The position numbers and the translations under genes are program-made. Below, piece after piece: positions 53,418 to 62,993 of a stretch of 64,000 nucleotides of DNA. Origin of the DNA: Isosphaeraceae bacterium EP7 (GTDB lineage Bacteria; Planctomycetota; Planctomycetia; Isosphaerales; Isosphaeraceae). Position 1 is the stretch's first letter; each line of letters starts with the position of its first letter. The notes under the pieces are model-generated. The model was not told where the DNA came from and did not search any database. It saw only the letters and a list, made by a program, of their open reading frames with translations. Location: assembly GCA_038400315.1 (NCBI GenBank), contig CP151667.1, positions 2,925,174-2,989,173 of the forward strand. Direction: 5' to 3'.

Positions 53418-56400
53418 ATGCGACGACCGCGGGAATCTCTCCGGGCGTGGGCCGTGCGGGCAGGGCTCGGCCTGGCGATCCTGGGAACGCAAGCCACGGC
53501 CAGGGCGGACGACTTCCCCCGCCCTTACGACAGCGAGACGGTCGCGGGCCGGCCGATGGACCCGGCCGAGGCGGCTCGAGGGTTCCAGATGCCGGCGGGC
53601 TTCTCCGTCTCGGTCTTCGCCGCCGAGCCCGAGGTCCAAAACCCGATCGCCCTGGCCTGGGACGGCCGTGGGCGACTCTGGGTGGCCGAGAACTACACCT
53701 ACGCCGAGCGCGCCAAGAAATTCGACCTGGCCCTCCGCGACCGAGTCCTCATCTTCGAGGATGCCGACGGCGACGGCCGAGCCGAGCGCAGGAGCGTGTT
53801 CCTGGACACGGCCCAGCGGCTGACCGGGATCGAGGTCGGGCCCAGGGGGACCTGGCTGATGTGCCCGCCCCAGCTCCTGTTCGTCCCCGATCGAGACGGA
53901 GACGACCGGCCCGACGGGGCCGCCGAGGTGGTGCTCGACGGGTTCGACGTACCCCCGGAGAATTACCACAACTTCGCCAACGGCCTGAAGTGGGGCCCCG
54001 ACGGCTGGCTCTACGGGCGCTGCGGCGCGTCGGCACCCGGCCTTGTTCGAAGTCCAGGCGACCCTTCCGGTTCCGCCATCCCACTCGCCGGCGGCATCTG
54101 GCGTTATCATCCGAAATCGAAGGTGTTCGAGCCCCTGTCGCACGGCACGACCAACCCCTGGGGCCACGACTGGGACGAGCACGGCGAGCTCTTCTTCGTC
54201 AACTCGGTGAACGGCCATCTCTGGCAGATGATCCCCGGGGCCCATTTCCGCCGGCCGCACACGCTCAGCACCAACCCCCTGGTGTACGAGCCGATGGAGA
54301 TGCATGCCGACCACTGGCACTGGGACACCGGCAAGGACTGGATCGACTCCCGGACATCCATCGGCGCGCACGGCCGCCTCGGCGGCGGCCACGCCCACAG
54401 CGGGGCCATGTTCTACCAGGGGGGCCAGTGGCCCGAGTCGTTCCGCAACCGCCTCCTTACGCTCAACCTCCACGGAAAGAGAGCGAACACAGATCGACCC
54501 GAGCGTTCCGGGAGCGGATACACCGCGAAACATGAGCCAGACCTGCTCCTGGCCGCCGACCCCTTCTTCCGCGGCATCGACCTGACCTACGGCCCGGACG
54601 GCAGTGTCTACGTCCTCGACTGGAGCGACACCGGCGAGTGCCACGAGTACAGCGGCGTCCACCGCACGTCGGGCCGGATCTTCGCGGTGAGATACGGAGA
54701 CTCGAAGCCCGAGCCCGCCCCCGATCTGTCGAAGCTGACCGGCTCGCAGCTCGTCGCCCTCCACACCCACAAGAACGAGTGGTTCGCCCGCCAGGCCAGG
54801 CGCGAGCTGGCAGGCCGGGCCGAGGCCGGTCCCATCCCTGATGACGTGGCGGCGGAGCTACGCCGGATCGTCGAGCAACCCGGCGACGTGCGACTCAGAC
54901 TCAGGGCCCTCTGGACGCTCCAGACCCTGGACCTGGCCACCGCGGAGTTCCTCAGGCCGCGGCTCGAGGATGCCGATGAGCACGTCCGGACCTGGGCGAT
55001 CCGGCTGCTGACCGATGCATGGCCGCTGGATATGCCGACGGGCCGACCCAGGGCCGATGCGGTGGCCGTGCCCGCCGACCTCCTCGACCGTTTCGCCCGG
55101 ATGGCCCGCGAGGACGGGTCGGGCCTGGTCCGGCTCGCCCTGGCCTCGACCCTCCAGCGCCTGCCCGTCGCCCGACGCCCGGCACTCGCCGCGGCCTTGC
55201 TGTCGCGAGCCGAGGACGCGGCCGACCCGAACCTGCCCCCGCTCGTCTGGTATGGCCTGATCCCGCTGGCCGTCGAGACCCCCGAGGCTCTCGCCCCGCT
55301 GGCCGCCGACGGCAAGTTCCCCCGGGTCCGCGAGTGGGCCGCCCGTCGTTTCGCCGAGATCCTGGCCAGGAGGCCCGAGCCTCTGGAGAGGCTCCTGGCG
55401 GCGACCTCGGAGAAGGGCGACGCGACCCGACTGGACGTGATGGCCGGCATGACGGCCGGCCTGGCCGGGGTGCGCAAGGCCAAGGCTCCAGCATCGTGGG
55501 CCGCGTTCCCGAGGCAGTTCGCCGGGCCCGACGCCGGCAAGGGCCAGTCCCTGGCGCGAGGCATCGACGTGGTCTTCGGCGACGGCCGGGCGCTCGAGGA
55601 AGTCCGCCGCCTGGCGCTCGACGACAAGGCCGAGCTCTCGCTGCGCAAGGCGGCCCTGAGCTCGCTGATCGACTCCGAGCCGGCCGACCTCCGGGCGGTC
55701 TGCGAAGGACTGCTCAAGGTCCGGTTTTTGAACACAGTTGCGCTCCAGGGCCTGGTCCGGTCCGCCGACCCGGCCGTCGGCAAGCGGATCGCGGCCAGCT
55801 ACCGGACGTTCCACCCCAGCGAGCGGGCCGCGGTCGTCGAGGCGCTCGCCTCGAGGCCCGAGTTCGCCGCCGAGCTGCTCGACCGGATGGCCGCCGGCGA
55901 GATCCCCAGGACCGACCTCTCCGCCTCGCAGGCCCGGCAGATCCGCGGCATGGGCGGTCCCGACCTGGGGAGGCGACTCGGAGAGGTCTGGGGCGAACTG
56001 CGAGAGTCGCCGCGAGACAAGGCCGAGCTGATGGCCCGCCTGACGACCGACCTGACTTCGACCCGGGTCGCGACCGAGGACAGGGGCCGGGGTCGGTCCG
56101 TGTTCATCAAGGCATGTGCGTCATGCCATCGCCTGTTCGGCTCGGGCGCCGAGATCGGCCCCGACCTGACCGGGGCCGGGCGCAAGGACCTGTCCTACAT
56201 CCTCTCCAACATCGTCGACCCCGGCGCCGTGGTGAGCAAGGACTTCCAGATGACCGTCCTCGGGCTGGCCGACGGTCGGGTCGTCAGCGGGATCGTCACC
56301 TCGGAGAACGACGCGTCGATCGCGATCCAGACCGCCCAGGCGAAGGTGACGATCCCCAGGTCGGACGTGATGGAACGCAGGCAGTCGACCGACTCCCTGA

Positions 56401-56510
56401 TGCCCGAGGGCCTCCTCCAGACCCTGACCCCCCAGCAGATCCGCGACCTGGTCGCCTACTTGATGTCCGACGCCCAGGTCGACCTGCCGGCAGGACCAGC
56501 CCCAGATTGA
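53418..56510 (+). CDS. PVC-type CxxCH membrane-bound dehydrogenase
   Basis: A 1030-residue exported protein with a signal peptide (A-G-L-G-L-A-I-L-G-T-Q-A-T-A-R-A). Residues about 45-430 form a beta-propeller: F-Q-M-P-A-G-F-S-V-S-V-F-A-A-E-P, D-G-R-G-R-L-W-V-A-E-N-Y-T-Y, G-L-K-W-G-P-D-G-W-L-Y-G and Y-V-L-D-W-S-D-T-G-E-C-H. Residues about 440-880 hold HEAT-like helices. The heme c site C-A-S-C-H is near residue 898, followed by G-P-D-L-T-G-A-G and N-I-V-D-P. This is the standard architecture of the PVC-type membrane-bound dehydrogenase family, which is thought to oxidise sugars or polymers outside the cytoplasm. The substrate is unknown. Met 53418 begins the signal peptide, with GAGGGGGG upstream. 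Confidence 0.9.
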   Translation: MRRPRESLRAWAVRAGLGLAILGTQATARADDFPRPYDSETVAGRPMDPAEAARGFQMPAGFSVSVFAAEPEVQNPIALAWDGRGRLWVAENYTYAERAKKFDLALRDRVLIFEDADGDGRAERRSVFLDTAQRLTGIEVGPRGTWLMCPPQLLFVPDRDGDDRPDGAAEVVLDGFDVPPENYHNFANGLKWGPDGWLYGRCGASAPGLVRSPGDPSGSAIPLAGGIWRYHPKSKVFEPLSHGTTNPWGHDWDEHGELFFVNSVNGHLWQMIPGAHFRRPHTLSTNPLVYEPMEMHADHWHWDTGKDWIDSRTSIGAHGRLGGGHAHSGAMFYQGGQWPESFRNRLLTLNLHGKRANTDRPERSGSGYTAKHEPDLLLAADPFFRGIDLTYGPDGSVYVLDWSDTGECHEYSGVHRTSGRIFAVRYGDSKPEPAPDLSKLTGSQLVALHTHKNEWFARQARRELAGRAEAGPIPDDVAAELRRIVEQPGDVRLRLRALWTLQTLDLATAEFLRPRLEDADEHVRTWAIRLLTDAWPLDMPTGRPRADAVAVPADLLDRFARMAREDGSGLVRLALASTLQRLPVARRPALAAALLSRAEDAADPNLPPLVWYGLIPLAVETPEALAPLAADGKFPRVREWAARRFAEILARRPEPLERLLAATSEKGDATRLDVMAGMTAGLAGVRKAKAPASWAAFPRQFAGPDAGKGQSLARGIDVVFGDGRALEEVRRLALDDKAELSLRKAALSSLIDSEPADLRAVCEGLLKVRFLNTVALQGLVRSADPAVGKRIAASYRTFHPSERAAVVEALASRPEFAAELLDRMAAGEIPRTDLSASQARQIRGMGGPDLGRRLGEVWGELRESPRDKAELMARLTTDLTSTRVATEDRGRGRSVFIKACASCHRLFGSGAEIGPDLTGAGRKDLSYILSNIVDPGAVVSKDFQMTVLGLADGRVVSGIVTSENDASIAIQTAQAKVTIPRSDVMERRQSTDSLMPEGLLQTLTPQQIRDLVAYLMSDAQVDLPAGPAPD

Positions 56511-56562
56511 CCGACCATATGAAAATAACCTACAAGTCAGCAAATTGCTCATATTAGAATGC

Positions 56563-56599
56563 AAAATCGGCCGCGACTCGTCGAGTCGCGGCCGATTTT
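56563..56599. terminator. perfect bidirectional terminator
   Basis: Two 18-base arms around a single central T (AAAATCGGCCGCGACTCG and its exact inverse). The stem ends in A4/T4 runs on both strands, so it fits the intrinsic terminator model in either direction. It lies between two convergent genes. Confidence 0.9.
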
Positions 56600-56619
56600 G
56601 GTGACTTCGCCGACGAGGA

Positions 56620-59600
56620 TCAGGCCGGGGACAGGGCCGAGACGGACTTGCTGGCGACGGAGGCCGTGGCCGGGGACGACGGGGTGGCCGTCAGCGTCGT
56701 GGTCGACCGCCGGGGCGCGACGCCCTGGACGAGCCGGGCGCGGGCGGCGAAGGAGGGGGCCGCGACGACGACCTTGGGGGCGGCGGCCGTCGAGGCGGGC
56801 GGCGCGGAGGCGGCCGCGAGGGAGAGGGTCGAGGGCTGGATGGCGGCGACCGAGGCGGTCGCGCGGTTCCCGCCGTTGGTGATGACCGTGTACTTCTTCA
56901 CCAGCGGCACGTCGCCGCTGCCGGCCCGGCCCCAGACGACCGTGTTGGCCACCACCGGGCCCGTGGCGTTGCGGGTGAACCAGCGCGCCGTGGCGGGGGT
57001 GTAGACGGCCAGGTCGGCCTTGCCGTCGCCGTCGTAGTCGCCTGTGATCGGGATGTCCGAGCCGCCGGCCAGGCCCCAGAGGATGTACTGGGCCGGGAGG
57101 CCGGTCGAGTAGCGGATCACCCAGGTCGCCGAGGCGGGGGTGTAGGTGGCGATGTCGGCCTTGCCGTCGCCGTCGAAGTCGGCCGCGACCGGCACGTCGC
57201 CGGCGCTGCCCCAGATGACGGAGGTGGCCGACAGGGCGGCCGAGTTGCGGACGATCCACTCGGCCGTGTTCGGGTTGAAGACGGTCAGGTCGGCCTTGCC
57301 GTCGCCGTCGAAGTCGACCGCCACGGGCAGGTCGGCCGAGCCCGCCCGGCCCCAGACGATGACCGCCGGCGTGGCGCCCGAGGTGTAATGGATGAACCAC
57401 TGCGCCGTGGAGGGGTTGTACGCGGCGATGTCGGCCTTGCCGTCGCCGTCGAAGTCGGCCACCACCGGCACGTCGTTGCTACCGGCACGGCCCCAGACCA
57501 GGGCGATCGGCGCGGCGCCGGTGGACTGCTTGACGTACCAGACCGACGAGCCATGGTCATAGGTGGCGATGTCGACCTTGCCGTCGGCGTCGAAGTCGCC
57601 GGAGAGGATCGTCGTCGTGCCGGCCGTGTTGCCCCAGACCGTCGCCGACGACCCGCCCGAGGAGTTGCGGATCACCCACTGGGCGCTGTCGGGCATGTAC
57701 ACGCCGATGTCCGACTTGCCGTCGCCGTCGAAGTCATTGGCCACGGCGGGCTTGACCACGAACGGGGTGACGTCGACGGCCCAGGGCTCGGCGCCGGTGA
57801 GGCCGTTATCGGCGCTGACGAGCAGCTTCGACGCGCCGATCACGCCCAGGACGATCGGGTTGGAGTTCGTCACGCCCGGGGCGAATTCCTGGGCAAGCAC
57901 GGTGCCGGCCGTGGTTCCGTCGGTCTGCCAGAGTTCGATCCCGCGGGTGCCGTCGTCGGCCGAGAAGTAGAGGGTCGTACCGATGACGGCGAAGTTGGAG
58001 AGGAACGAGCTGAAGATCCCCGGCCGGATGTCCTTGACCAGGACGGTCCCGGCGGCCGTACCGTCGGACTTGTAGAGTTCCCTGCCCGAGGCCACCACGG
58101 CCGAGAAGTAGACGGCCCCGCCGAAGGCCGTGATCTGCGTCGGCACAGAGCCGGTCGCGCCGGGGTTCAGGTCGGTGACCATCGCCGTGCCGGCGGACGT
58201 GCCGTCGCTCTTCCAGAGTTCCGGGCCGTTCGTGCCGTCGTTGGCGAGGAAGTAGATCGAGTTGCCAAGGACGACGAGCCGCCGGCTCGTGGACGCGTCG
58301 TCGGAGGTCGCGAAGCCGTCGAGGGCCCCAACGCGAATGTCCTTGACGAGCGTGGTGCCGGCGGTGGTGCCGTCGGTCTTCCAGAGCTCTCGGCCGCGGG
58401 TGCCATCATTGGCGACGAAGTAGACGGTCCCGTTGAGGCTCTGGAACATGGTCGGGCTCGACCCGGCCGTCCCCGGGTTGACGTCCTTGAGCAGGACCGT
58501 GCCGGCGGCCGTTCCGTCGCTCTTCCAGGGCTCGATCCCGTTGACCGCGTCGATCGCGGAGAAGTAGAGCGTGCCGCCGAGGTAGGTCAGGTTGCTTATC
58601 TGCGAACCGGGGCCGGGGTTGATGGCCTTGACCAGCGCCGTGCCCGCGGTGGTGCCGTCGGTCTTGTAAAGCTGCCTGCCCAGGGTGGGATCGACGGCGG
58701 TGAAATAGAGGGTGTTCCCCCCCACGATCAACGATGCCGGGGAGGCGTCGGCCGGGCCCGGGTTGATGTCCTGGATGATGCGAGTCCCGGCGTCGGTGCC
58801 GTCGCTGGTCCAGAGCTCCGAGCCGTAGGTGGCGTCGGTGCCGGCGAGGAAGAGGGCCCCCTTGAAGACGACCATCGAGCTGACGTTGCCGAGCTTGGCC
58901 GTCACCTTGGTGGTCCCGGCGGCCGTGCCGTTGGTCCTCCAGAGTTCGTTGACGGCGCCGTCGGGCGAGGCGATGAAGTAGGTGAAGCCCCCCAGGACGA
59001 CGGCGTTGACCGGCTCGGAGCCGATGGTGCCGGGGCGGATGTCCTTGACGAGCGCGGTGCCGGCGGCGGTTCCGTCGGTCTTCCAGAGCTCGAAGCCGTG
59101 GGGGCCGTCATTGGCGGCGAAGTAGACGGAGCCGGCCACACCGGCGAACGCGGCGGCCGCGGAGGTCTGGCTGAAGCCCAGGAAGGAGCTGGCCACGCCG
59201 GGGCGGATGTCCTTGACGAGCGCGGTGCCGGCGTTGGTTCCGTCGGTCTTCCAGAGCTCATAGCCGACATCGGCCCTGATCGCGGAGAAGTAGACCGTCG
59301 ATCCGATCGCGGTCAGGCCGTCGGGCGAGGAGTTCGAGGCGCCCGGGTTGATGTCCTTGAGCAGGACCGTGCCGGCATTGGTGCCGTCGGTCTGGTACAG
59401 CTCGATGCCGGCGGCCGCGGTGGTGGCCCTGAAGAGCAGCGAGTTGCCCAGTACGACGAACTGCGAGGGGCTGGAGTTGCTGGCGGCAGTGCCCGCGTTG
59501 ACATCCTTCAGCAGGACAGTGCCGACGGATGTGCCGTCGCTCTTCCAGGGCTCGGCGCCCACGACGCCGTCATTGGCGGCGAAGTAGAGGGCCCCATTGA

Positions 59601-60492
59601 AGGCCTTGATGTTGGTGGCCGAGGGGTCCAGGCCGGAGGCGTTGCCCGTGCGGATGTCCTTGACGAGCGAGGTCCCGCCGGAGGTGCCGTCGCTCTTCCA
59701 GAGTTCCGTGCCATTCGTGCCGTCATTGGCGGCGAAGTAGAGCGTGCTGCCGATCGTGGCCCAGCGTGCGTCGAGCGCGTAGTTGCTCGTGATCCCCGAG
59801 GTGATGCCCGGGTTGATGTCCTTGACGAGGACCGTGCCGACGGCGGTGCCGTCGGTCTTGTAGAGCTCGGTCCCCGTCGCCGCGTTCAGGGCGGCGAAGT
59901 AGAGGGTGGTGCCGATGGCCGTCAGGTTGGTGGGCAACGACGGGTTGGCGCCCGGGTTGATGTCCTTGAGCAGGAACGTCCCGCCCTCGGTGCCGTCGGT
60001 CCTCCAGAGCTCGAAGCCGTTGACTCCGTCATTGGCGTTGAAGTAGAGCAGCCCGTTGCCGCCGTCGGTCAGGCGTGCAGGGTAGGAGCCGACGACGCCC
60101 GGATTGATATCCTTGACCCTCACCGGGGCGGCCGAGCCGGTGATCTTGTAGAGCTCGGGCTCATCGGCCGCGGTTGATCCGGAGAAGTAGAGCGAGCCGC
60201 CGCTGACGACCGGGACCGAGGAGACGACGACCCCCAGGTCGGACACCTTCTGGGTGCCGGCCGCGGTGCCGTCGGTCTTGTAAAGCTGCGAGTAGAGGGC
60301 GTTCGTGCCATCGTCGGCCAGGAAGTAGGTCGAGCCGTTATAGACGATGGGCGCAACGACGTTCGCGTTGTTCCCGTTGGTGTTGATGTCCTGAAGCAGC
60401 GACGCCGCCATCAGCGTCCGGGGCTCCATGACCTCGACGCGGGGGCCGAGCGGGCCACGGGCCTGCGCCCGCCTGCGATTCGGTCGATTCAT
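56620..60492 (-). CDS. ELWxxDGT-repeat and FG-GAP/VCBS surface protein
   Basis: A 1290-residue protein. The basic N-terminus R-R-R-A-Q-A-R-G-P-L-G-P-R-V-E-V-M-E-P-R-T-L-M matches the LEPR-xLL-type export or sorting signal of large planctomycete proteins, with Met for Leu. About seventeen repeats of the form E-L-(W/Y)-x-x-D-G-T-x-x-G-T follow, spaced about 50 residues apart, each with L-V-K-D-I-x-P-G and Y-F-x-A-x-D-G. From about 960, six units of D-F-D-G-D-G-K-(A/S)-D-(I/L) form an FG-GAP propeller with calcium-like loops. The tail is Ala/Ser/Thr-rich. It is presumably surface-bound; the ligand is unknown. The gene is transcribed toward the perfect terminator. Confidence 0.88.
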   Translation of the reverse strand: MNRPNRRRAQARGPLGPRVEVMEPRTLMAASLLQDINTNGNNANVVAPIVYNGSTYFLADDGTNALYSQLYKTDGTAAGTQKVSDLGVVVSSVPVVSGGSLYFSGSTAADEPELYKITGSAAPVRVKDINPGVVGSYPARLTDGGNGLLYFNANDGVNGFELWRTDGTEGGTFLLKDINPGANPSLPTNLTAIGTTLYFAALNAATGTELYKTDGTAVGTVLVKDINPGITSGITSNYALDARWATIGSTLYFAANDGTNGTELWKSDGTSGGTSLVKDIRTGNASGLDPSATNIKAFNGALYFAANDGVVGAEPWKSDGTSVGTVLLKDVNAGTAASNSSPSQFVVLGNSLLFRATTAAAGIELYQTDGTNAGTVLLKDINPGASNSSPDGLTAIGSTVYFSAIRADVGYELWKTDGTNAGTALVKDIRPGVASSFLGFSQTSAAAAFAGVAGSVYFAANDGPHGFELWKTDGTAAGTALVKDIRPGTIGSEPVNAVVLGGFTYFIASPDGAVNELWRTNGTAAGTTKVTAKLGNVSSMVVFKGALFLAGTDATYGSELWTSDGTDAGTRIIQDINPGPADASPASLIVGGNTLYFTAVDPTLGRQLYKTDGTTAGTALVKAINPGPGSQISNLTYLGGTLYFSAIDAVNGIEPWKSDGTAAGTVLLKDVNPGTAGSSPTMFQSLNGTVYFVANDGTRGRELWKTDGTTAGTTLVKDIRVGALDGFATSDDASTSRRLVVLGNSIYFLANDGTNGPELWKSDGTSAGTAMVTDLNPGATGSVPTQITAFGGAVYFSAVVASGRELYKSDGTAAGTVLVKDIRPGIFSSFLSNFAVIGTTLYFSADDGTRGIELWQTDGTTAGTVLAQEFAPGVTNSNPIVLGVIGASKLLVSADNGLTGAEPWAVDVTPFVVKPAVANDFDGDGKSDIGVYMPDSAQWVIRNSSGGSSATVWGNTAGTTTILSGDFDADGKVDIATYDHGSSVWYVKQSTGAAPIALVWGRAGSNDVPVVADFDGDGKADIAAYNPSTAQWFIHYTSGATPAVIVWGRAGSADLPVAVDFDGDGKADLTVFNPNTAEWIVRNSAALSATSVIWGSAGDVPVAADFDGDGKADIATYTPASATWVIRYSTGLPAQYILWGLAGGSDIPITGDYDGDGKADLAVYTPATARWFTRNATGPVVANTVVWGRAGSGDVPLVKKYTVITNGGNRATASVAAIQPSTLSLAAASAPPASTAAAPKVVVAAPSFAARARLVQGVAPRRSTTTLTATPSSPATASVASKSVSALSPA

Positions 60493-60657
60493 CGATCTCG
60501 GACTCCTGGTGCGCGACTCTGGCGATTCGGACTCGATCGGCCCGGGGAGGCCGGGCCGGACATGCGGGCCCTGGCGGCGCGGGGCGACGGGGATGCAATG
60601 GCCGGGCGATCCGGCCGGAACTCTCGAGGAGACCAGGGCCGCGCCCCCGGGGCGAGG

Positions 60658-60873
60658 TCAGGACTTGGCCACTCGTCGACGGCCGCCGGGCACGACCCAC
60701 CCGGGTTTCAGCCAGTCTTCATCGTCCGCGCCGACCGGTTCAAGTAACCCGGTTGACGCCACCAGGCCATCGGGGGCCGAGGCGGCGTTCATGATACCAT
60801 GCTCTTTCTCCAGATCCACGGTGATCACCTCCGACTTGTCTGCATTCTTGCCGATGTTTCGCCAGGTCAACAA
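60658..60873 (-). CDS. hypothetical small protein (71 residues or shorter)
   Basis: A frame of 71 codons lies 165 bp upstream of the ELWxxDGT gene on the same strand. Its C-terminal 44 residues (M-N-A-A-S-A-P-D-G-L-V, then G-L-L-E-P-V-G-A-D-D-E-D-W-L-K-P-G-W) have a ribosome-site-like GGAGAAAGAG upstream of an internal ATG. It could be a short peptide gene or leader. No family is recognised. The rest of the gap 60493-60916 shows nothing. Confidence 0.35.
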   Translation of the reverse strand: MLTWRNIGKNADKSEVITVDLEKEHGIMNAASAPDGLVASTGLLEPVGADDEDWLKPGWVVPGGRRRVAKS

Positions 60874-61775
60874 ACTCCAGCTCGCAAGATCGAGACCAAG
60901 ACGTGAGGAAAACGGTCTAGAAAAGCCTCATCTGGCCCGAGCGAGGAGTTGGAGGAGTGAACCTCGATGAGTCGAGCGCGGGGAGGCGGCCGTCGAGGCC
61001 CAGGCGCCTGGCGCAGAGGCGGAAGAGCCCGGCGATCTGGCCGGCCATGGCGCCAGTGCCGGCCATCCGGGTGGCGAAGTCGCTGTCGTTGAGCCTGCCC
61101 TCGCGCGCCCGCCGGATCTGCGCCAGAACGCGGCCGGCCCGGCCGGGTTGCTCTCGCTCGAGCCACTCGACGAAGACGGGGGCGCCCGTCAAGGGGAGCC
61201 GCAGCAGCGTGTAGCCGGCCGACCCCGCGCCCGCCTCCCTGGCCGCCGCCAGGATCGCCGGGATCTCGGCGTTGGTGAGGCCGGGGATGACCGGCCCGAC
61301 CAGGACGCCGACCGGCACGCGCGTCGGCCAGGGCGCGGACGGCCCTGAGCCTCGCCGTGGGGGTGCTGGTGCGCGGCTCCAGCGACCGGACGAGCGCGGG
61401 GTCGAGCATGGTGATGCTCAGGTAGACATGGACGAGGTTCTAGCCGGCCATCTCGCGCAGCAGGTCCAGGTCGCGCAGGACGAGGGCGTTCTTGGTGATG
61501 ATGGTCATCGGCTGGTGTGCCTCCAGGGCCACCTCCAGGCAGGCCCGGGTGAGCCTGTAGTCGCGCTCGGCCGGCTGGTAGCAGTCGGTCACCCCGGACA
61601 TGGCGATCGGGTGGGCCTGCCAGGTGTCGCGGGCCAGGAAGTCGCGGAAGAGGCCGAGGGCGTCCTGCCTGATTATGATCCTGGTCTCGAAGTCGAGCCC
61701 CGCGTTCAGGCCGAGGTACTCGTGGGTGGGCCTGGCAAAGCAGTAAACACCCCCACTGCGTGCAATCTTAGGTGT

Positions 61776-62210
61776 TCACCGCTCCACAAGGACCGGAAGT
61801 CCGGTGGTTCCGTAATCCACTGGCTTCCCCTGAAAGTATTCCGATAGGGGGTCTTTTAGGACGGCACCGGGCGGTACCTTGCTGGATCGCTGGATTGCCA
61901 GAACGATCGTCGCCAGCCCCTCGCACCTGCCGAGTTCACGGGCGTTGTCGGCGGAACAGAGCGGACAGTCCTCCAGGTGGCGCAGGATTCCCGTGGGAGC
62001 CCGTGATGGGGCGTTGTAAATGGCCACGGCGATTCCGAGGATCAGCAGAATCAAGGCGGCTGGGGACAACAGGAGGTCTTTGAAGAATTTAGCCATTGGT
62101 GTCCGTTTGGGTGCGGCGACATGGGGGATCCAATATGGCGACGGCAGATCGGGGACGATGTCATCCGGCGGGGTTACGATCTCGCCGTTGCGGAATAGAA
62201 AGCCTCTCAC
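61776..62210 (-). CDS. small membrane protein within the insertion
   Basis: A 144-residue protein. A soluble N-terminus (D-I-V-P-D-L-P-S-P-Y-W-I-P-H) precedes one membrane helix (S-P-A-A-L-I-L-L-I-L-G-I-A-V-A-I-Y). Next come C-P-L-C and one further Cys (D-C-P-L-C-S-A-D-N-A-R-E-L-G-R-C), which could bind metal, and a C-terminal domain with A-T-I-V-L-A-I-Q-R. It starts with GTG 62210 behind AAGG; Met 62096 is an alternative. No family is recognised. It is the only substantial gene carried by the insertion. Confidence 0.6.
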   Translation of the reverse strand: MRGFLFRNGEIVTPPDDIVPDLPSPYWIPHVAAPKRTPMAKFFKDLLLSPAALILLILGIAVAIYNAPSRAPTGILRHLEDCPLCSADNARELGRCEGLATIVLAIQRSSKVPPGAVLKDPLSEYFQGKPVDYGTTGLPVLVER

Positions 62211-62306
62211 GAACCTTGCTTTTTTTCAACACATGAGCATAGAACAAATTAATGGCCATCCTTGGCCAACGGCGGTTTACTTAACAGGTGGGCCGAGCGG
62301 TTCTTG

Positions 62307-62438
62307 ATGGCACCCGATGACCTGTTCCACCAAGTCAAGGAGATGCTCGACTCCTGGAAGAAAGAGGCCCTCGACCTGGAGAAGCGAATCCAAGAGCAGA
62401 CCCTCACCGAGGGCGCGATTTACGACTTCACCAAATGA
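62307..62438 (+). CDS. short helical ORF (43 residues)
   Basis: The frame M-A-P-D-D-L-F-H-Q-V-K-E-M-L-D-S-W-K-K-E-A-L continues D-L-E-K-R-I-Q-E-Q-T-L, ending D-F-T-K. It is strongly helical and amphipathic, with a heptad pattern. There is no clear ribosome site. A second short frame (62534-62596) opens after a similar TCTTGATGG context. It could be a real small protein of the insertion or a decayed remnant. Confidence 0.35.
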   Translation: MAPDDLFHQVKEMLDSWKKEALDLEKRIQEQTLTEGAIYDFTK

Positions 62439-62993
62439 TGAGAATCCATCAAGAACAGCTTGATTGAAGTCATACCGCTGACTTGGACGCTGTCCCTCGA
62501 TCAAGGCGTTGAAGAGCCCGCTGGAGGGGTCTTGATGGAACCCGCCAAGCTTCGGTCAATGTTCAAGAACATGAAAATTAACCGCCTCACCTCATAGGAG
62601 CAGCCCCGGTAAGCGTTGATGCTGTAGCGGAACCCGACGTCGGGGCTGTCGTTCTCCGAGACGATCGACCTGGAGCGGTCGGGCAGTTACTCTGTGGGCC
62701 GGCGCCTCAGGGCTTCGAGGCCGTCCTCGTCGTGCTCCAGGTGCTCGAGGTCGAGCACGTGGTGCGTGCCGCCGAAGCGGTTGGGCGGGTCGATCTGCGA
62801 GCCTCGCCCCCCGGCGAGCGGGCGGTTGGGTTCGAGTGTCATCGACGGCTCCGGCCTGATCCTGTGTTCGCCCGTTCAGGACAACAACTGAACAGGACGA
62901 TGGAAACCGGGCGGGACAATTCGGGGCGGCGTGGCCCGGGATTCGCGGATTCTGGCGTGCTCAGGGGTCTCGGCACGGGCAGGGGGGGTGGAC

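Larger units (their letters stand above)
61749..62596. mobile_element. insertion of about 0.85 kb inside the radical SAM gene
   Basis: The two halves of the radical SAM gene abut on either side of this block. Everything between is foreign to the family, and it is visibly more A/T-rich than its surroundings. It encodes a 144-residue membrane protein on the minus strand and a 43-residue frame on the plus strand. No transposase, clear terminal repeat or target duplication was found, so the class of element is unknown. Boundaries are accurate to about 10 bases. Confidence 0.6.
60917..62842 (-). pseudogene. PA0069-type radical SAM protein, split by an insertion
   Basis: The N-terminal part starts at ATG 62842 (M-T-L-E-P-N-R-P, then R-G-S-Q-I-D-P-P-N-R-F-G-G-T-H-H-V-L). 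It has an in-frame TAA at 62687-62689 (P-T-E-stop-L-P-D) and reaches S-I-N-A-Y-R-G-C-S near 62600. The protein resumes at about 61748: V-Y-C-F-A-R-P-T-H-E-Y-L-G-L-N-A-G-L-D-F-E-T. It then has an in-frame TAG at 61440-61442 (E-M-A-G-stop-N-L-V-H), a further frame change near 61318 (A-L-A-D/G-V-L-V-G), and ends P-R-S-G-Q-M-R-L-F. The cysteine cluster is cut by the insertion. Homologues resemble spore photoproduct lyase; this copy is inactive. Confidence 0.85.

Noticed and set aside
53418-56510. HEAT-like middle of the CxxCH protein as a separate gene
   Set aside because: The frame is continuous from propeller to heme domain and this order is the standard architecture of the family.
57388-60177. 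929-codon open frame on the plus strand
   Set aside because: It is the antisense shadow of the ELWxxDGT repeat gene; it has no domains and its regularity mirrors the repeats on the other strand.
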